From Candidatus Faecivivens stercorigallinarum (GTDB lineage Bacteria > Bacillota > Clostridia > Oscillospirales > Ruminococcaceae): 7,824 nucleotides of DNA. The notes beneath the pieces are model-generated. The model had not been told where the DNA came from. It saw nothing but the letters and a program-made list of their open reading frames with translations, and ran no database searches. Position 1 is the stretch's first letter. Each line of letters starts with the position of its first letter. The DNA lies in the NCBI GenBank assembly GCA_018715465.1, contig DVLN01000168.1:1-7824 (forward strand). Reading direction: 5' to 3'. A program made the position numbers and the translations under genes. Of the stretch, positions 5,786 to 7,824 are shown one piece after another.

Positions 5786-7542
5786 CTGCTGAGTTCCTCC
5801 TTTGAAAGCTGTGAAGCGGCGATCTGCTTATAGACCGGGCAGGTCTCCAGCAGCTGTTTGTGGGTACCGATACCGACGGCGCGGCCATCGTCCAGAACAA
5901 TGATCTTGTCGGCATCCATAATCGTGCCGATGCGCTGTGCGACAATCAGCGTCGTGACGCCGGCAGACTCCTGTTTCAGACGGCTGCGGAGAACGCGGTC
6001 GGTCTTGTAGTCCAGCGCCGAGAAGGAGTCGTCAAAGATATAGATTTCCGGCTTTCTGGCAATCGCACGGGCAATCGACAGCCGCTGCTTCTGGCCGCCT
6101 GAGAAGTTGGCGCCGTTTTGGGCGACTTCACCGCCGATGCCTTCCGGGATATTGCCGACAAAGTCGCTGCTCTGGGCAATATCCAGCGCGGCACGGATTT
6201 CATCATCTGTCGCCTGCTGCTTGCCATTGTCTCCAAGGCGGATGTTCTGGCGGATATCACCGGCAAACAATACCGCTTTCTGGGAGACATACCCCAGTTT
6301 GTCGCGCAGTTTTTTCAGGTCATATTCCCGTACATCCGCGCCGTCTACCTTTACGCTGCCCTTGCTGACATCGTACAGTCTCGGAATCAGGTTGACCAGC
6401 GTCGTTTTGCCCGAACCGGTCGCGCCGATAAAGGCAACAGTTTCACCCTTATGGGCAGTGAAGGTGATGTCTTCCAGCATATCTGCATCAGCGCCCGGAT
6501 ACCGGAAGGATACATGGTCAAATTCAATCTCGCCTTGAAGCGCGTTATCATTGTCCCGGCTGCCATTTTTCAGCGCCGGCGTGGTTTGCAGTACCTCAAG
6601 GATACGCTTTGCCGAAACCTGCGCACGCGGCAGCATGACAAAGATCATCGCCAGCATCATAAACGACATGATGACCTGCATCGAATAGGACGAGAAGACC
6701 ACCATGTTGGAGAAGATGCCCAGCTTATCCTGCATCCCGGCGCTTTCGATCAGGTAGGCACCAATCCAGTAGATCCCCAGCGAGATGCCGTTCATGACCA
6801 GGCTCATTACCGGATTGATAATCGACATTGCCCGGTTGACCCGCAGGCTGTTGGTGGTCATTTCATCGTTTGCGGCGGTGAATTTGCTTTCCTGATAGTT
6901 TTCGGCGTTATAGGCGCGTACCACCCGGAGACCGGTCAGGTTCTCGCGGGTAATCCGGTTGAGGTTGTCGGTCAGCGACTGCATTTTGCGGAACTTCGGC
7001 AGCGCGTAGCTCATCAGCAGGGTGATGACTGTTAGCAGCAAAAGGACTGCTCCGGCGGTCAGCGTCGTCCACTGCCAGTTGCCCTTATTTTGGATTTTGA
7101 TAATCGCCATGACCGCCATAATCGGTGCCTTGATCATCAGCTGCATGCCCATTGCGAAGATCATCTGGACCTGGGTGACGTCGTTAGTCGAGCGGGTGAT
7201 CAGGCTGGCAGTGGAAAAATGGTTCATCTCTTCGCTGGAAAAGGAGAGTACCTTGTGGTACAGTTCACTTTGCAGCCTTCTGCTGACCGACGCCGCGATG
7301 ACCGAGGCAAAGTAACAGGTGATAATTGCCATCGCCATACTGCCCAGCGCACATCCGAGCATCTTTGCGCCCGCAGTCAGAATCTCTGACATGGTGCTGC
7401 CGTCTGTCTGAACAAGTACGGTGATCTCGCTCATGTATTCCGGCAGCCGCAGGTCCAGCCAGACCTGACTGATGATAAACACCAGTGAAACCGCTGCCAT
7501 CAGCCATTCGCGTTTTTTCAGGTAGCGAAAAAGTTTTACCAT
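5782..7542 (-). CDS. Heterodimeric ABC exporter, subunit with degenerate ATP site (ABC transmembrane + ATPase)
   Basis: The 586-residue half-transporter is the first gene of a two-gene operon. Six membrane helices are predicted at about 14-32, 60-84, 127-148, 155-180, 243-265 and 279-304. The nucleotide-binding domain has A-loop Tyr348, Walker A GATGSGKT (373-380), Q-loop Gln421, signature FSGGQ (480-484), Walker B IYIFDD (500-505) and D-loop SALD (508-511). Two key residues are altered: Asp505 replaces the catalytic Glu, and Gln536 (AQRIGTI) replaces the switch His. By family knowledge this marks the non-hydrolytic site of an asymmetric heterodimeric exporter, whose intact signature completes the catalytic site of the partner. 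AAGGAGG at 7548-7554, five bases before the ATG, is an excellent ribosome binding site. Drug, peptide or lipid export is plausible; the MarR-like operator upstream favours an inducible efflux role. Confidence 0.93.
   Translation of the reverse strand: MVKLFRYLKKREWLMAAVSLVFIISQVWLDLRLPEYMSEITVLVQTDGSTMSEILTAGAKMLGCALGSMAMAIITCYFASVIAASVSRRLQSELYHKVLSFSSEEMNHFSTASLITRSTNDVTQVQMIFAMGMQLMIKAPIMAVMAIIKIQNKGNWQWTTLTAGAVLLLLTVITLLMSYALPKFRKMQSLTDNLNRITRENLTGLRVVRAYNAENYQESKFTAANDEMTTNSLRVNRAMSIINPVMSLVMNGISLGIYWIGAYLIESAGMQDKLGIFSNMVVFSSYSMQVIMSFMMLAMIFVMLPRAQVSAKRILEVLQTTPALKNGSRDNDNALQGEIEFDHVSFRYPGADADMLEDITFTAHKGETVAFIGATGSGKTTLVNLIPRLYDVSKGSVKVDGADVREYDLKKLRDKLGYVSQKAVLFAGDIRQNIRLGDNGKQQATDDEIRAALDIAQSSDFVGNIPEGIGGEVAQNGANFSGGQKQRLSIARAIARKPEIYIFDDSFSALDYKTDRVLRSRLKQESAGVTTLIVAQRIGTIMDADKIIVLDDGRAVGIGTHKQLLETCPVYKQIAASQLSKEELSR
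5796..5803 (-). promoter_or_regulatory. Ribosome binding site of the second exporter gene, inside the first
   Basis: AAAGGAGG on the minus strand lies ten bases before the ATG at 5785 and within the last codons of the preceding gene. With the ATGA stop/start overlap (5782-5785) it indicates translational coupling, which suits equal production of two partner subunits. Confidence 0.8.
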
Positions 7543-7581
7543 TGTGTCCTCCTTGTTACTGAGTTGTGAACATATCCAACA

Positions 7582-7611
7582 AAATTAGCTAAAATAGTTA
7601 GCTAATGTCTA
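7582..7611 (-). promoter_or_regulatory. Candidate promoter of the exporter operon
   Basis: On the minus strand TAGACA (7611-7606) matches the -35 consensus in five of six positions. After an 18-base spacer comes TAATTT (7587-7582), a weak -10. Transcription would begin near 7575, leaving a leader of about 33 bases before the ATG at 7542. The first three bases of the -35 are the TAG stop codon of the transposase. Another -10-like hexamer, TATTTT at 7596-7591, lacks a matching -35. Confidence 0.42.
7584..7606. promoter_or_regulatory. MarR/SlyA-like operator dyad
   Basis: ATTAGCTAA (7584-7592) and its exact reverse complement TTAGCTAAT (7598-7606) are separated by AATAG. Each arm also contains the self-complementary TTAGCTAA, so two palindromes lie 13 bases apart. 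The motif resembles binding sites of MarR-family regulators such as SlyA (TTAGC...GCTAA). Its position over the candidate promoter spacer predicts repression of the exporter operon, relieved by a ligand. The assignment to MarR is inference; the dyad itself is certain. Confidence 0.65.
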
Positions 7612-7824
7612 CTGAATAATAGCTCGTTTTCCACCAAACGAGAAAACAGACAGCCAGCACATAACAATGTACAAAAGAGCGCACTGAATCTTACGCAGAT
7701 TCAGCACCAGAACAGACATGGCAATTACATGGGCCGCTGTCTCCCGTAGCTTTGCAGTAACCAGGCCCATGCCGCATTTGCGTTTTGCCAGACTAAACCT
7801 GCGTTCTACCTCCACGCGCTCACA
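7609..7824 (-). CDS. IS5/IS4-type DDE transposase, C-terminal part (runs off the window)
   Basis: The frame is open from the right edge to a TAG at 7609-7611 and gives 71 residues. It carries R-VEV-E-RRFSLA-K, an exact R(3)E(6)K spacing of the Y(2)R(3)E(6)K signature in IS4/IS5-type transposases. The catalytic Glu is encoded at 7804-7806 and the Lys at 7783-7785; the Tyr would lie one codon beyond the edge. A segment reading KLRETAAHVIAMSVLVLNL follows, the usual hydrophobic C-terminal helices of this family. The gene is not visibly broken in the part shown, but its N-terminal two-thirds or more is outside. Whether the last twenty residues (from about YIVMCW) belong to the original protein is uncertain. 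The element could have inserted between the exporter operon and an upstream gene. Confidence 0.8.
   Translation of the reverse strand, partial: CERVEVERRFSLAKRKCGMGLVTAKLRETAAHVIAMSVLVLNLRKIQCALLYIVMCWLSVFSFGGKRAIIQ
7609..7824 (-). mobile_element. End of an insertion sequence (boundary not determined)
   Basis: The transposase C-terminus implies that an insertion sequence enters from the right. Its left terminal inverted repeat should lie just beyond the transposase stop, somewhere in about 7545-7610, but without the other end I cannot recognise the repeat or a target duplication. The boundary given is therefore only the end of the coding part. Confidence 0.6.

Noticed and set aside
6118..7035. 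305-residue open frame opposite the first exporter gene, and similar frames opposite the second
   Set aside because: They are mirror frames of strongly supported ABC transporter genes, with compositions lacking domain motifs or membrane pattern of their own.
7623..7642. Inverted repeat CTCGTTT/AAACGAG as a terminator for the transposase
   Set aside because: It lies inside the transposase frame, before the stop codon, and has no run of T after it on either strand.
7684..7704. 8-bp inverted repeat CTGAATCT/AGATTCAG as an IS end or regulatory hairpin
   Set aside because: It encodes the conserved LNLRKIQ segment of the transposase, so it is more simply explained by codon content.
1..7824. CRISPR array, tRNA, rRNA, riboswitch or replication origin
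   Set aside because: I saw no regularly spaced repeats, no cloverleaf-like sequences, no long structured leader and no iteron or DnaA-box cluster.

Overview
The window reads as a chromosomal segment from a moderately GC-rich low-branching Firmicute, most likely a gut-type Clostridia (Oscillospirales/Lachnospirales-like). The evidence is strong AGGAGG-type ribosome binding sites, sigma-A-like promoters, a short cytoplasmic GH106-like glycosidase of a kind common in gut Clostridia, and a two-gene heterodimeric ABC exporter. The taxonomic guess is inference; no rRNA or other marker gene is present.

Left part (1-3393, + strand): an extended -10 promoter drives a 742-residue cytoplasmic GH106-like glycoside hydrolase. 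A 13-bp hairpin follows, and directly after it a near-consensus promoter drives a ribokinase (RbsK). The pair suggests intracellular trimming of a sugar conjugate and phosphorylation of a released sugar, but no transporter or regulator lies in the window and the real substrates are unknown. Middle (3394-3990): about 150 bases without a recognisable gene, then a promoter and a 113-residue HEAT-repeat-like protein, which ends at a perfect 12-bp hairpin. That hairpin sits between convergent transcription units and probably terminates both.

Right part (4010-7542, - strand): two translationally coupled genes (ATGA overlap) encode the two half-transporters of a type IV (ABCB-like) heterodimeric multidrug-type exporter. 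The first subunit carries a degenerate ATP site (Asp for the catalytic Glu, Gln for the switch His). The second has canonical catalytic residues but an altered LSEGQ signature. This is the expected complementary pattern for one functional and one degenerate ATP site. Upstream is a MarR/SlyA-like dyad (two TTAGCTAA palindromes) that fits exactly between a candidate -35 and -10. Only two bases separate the dyad from the stop codon of an IS5/IS4-type DDE transposase whose C-terminal end enters from the right edge. No MarR-type regulator gene is visible; the insertion sequence occupies the place where one is often found.

Nothing here is convincingly a new biological system. The most worthwhile leads are the IS/operator/promoter junction at 7582-7611 and the uncertain substrate of the short GH106-like enzyme paired with a ribokinase.
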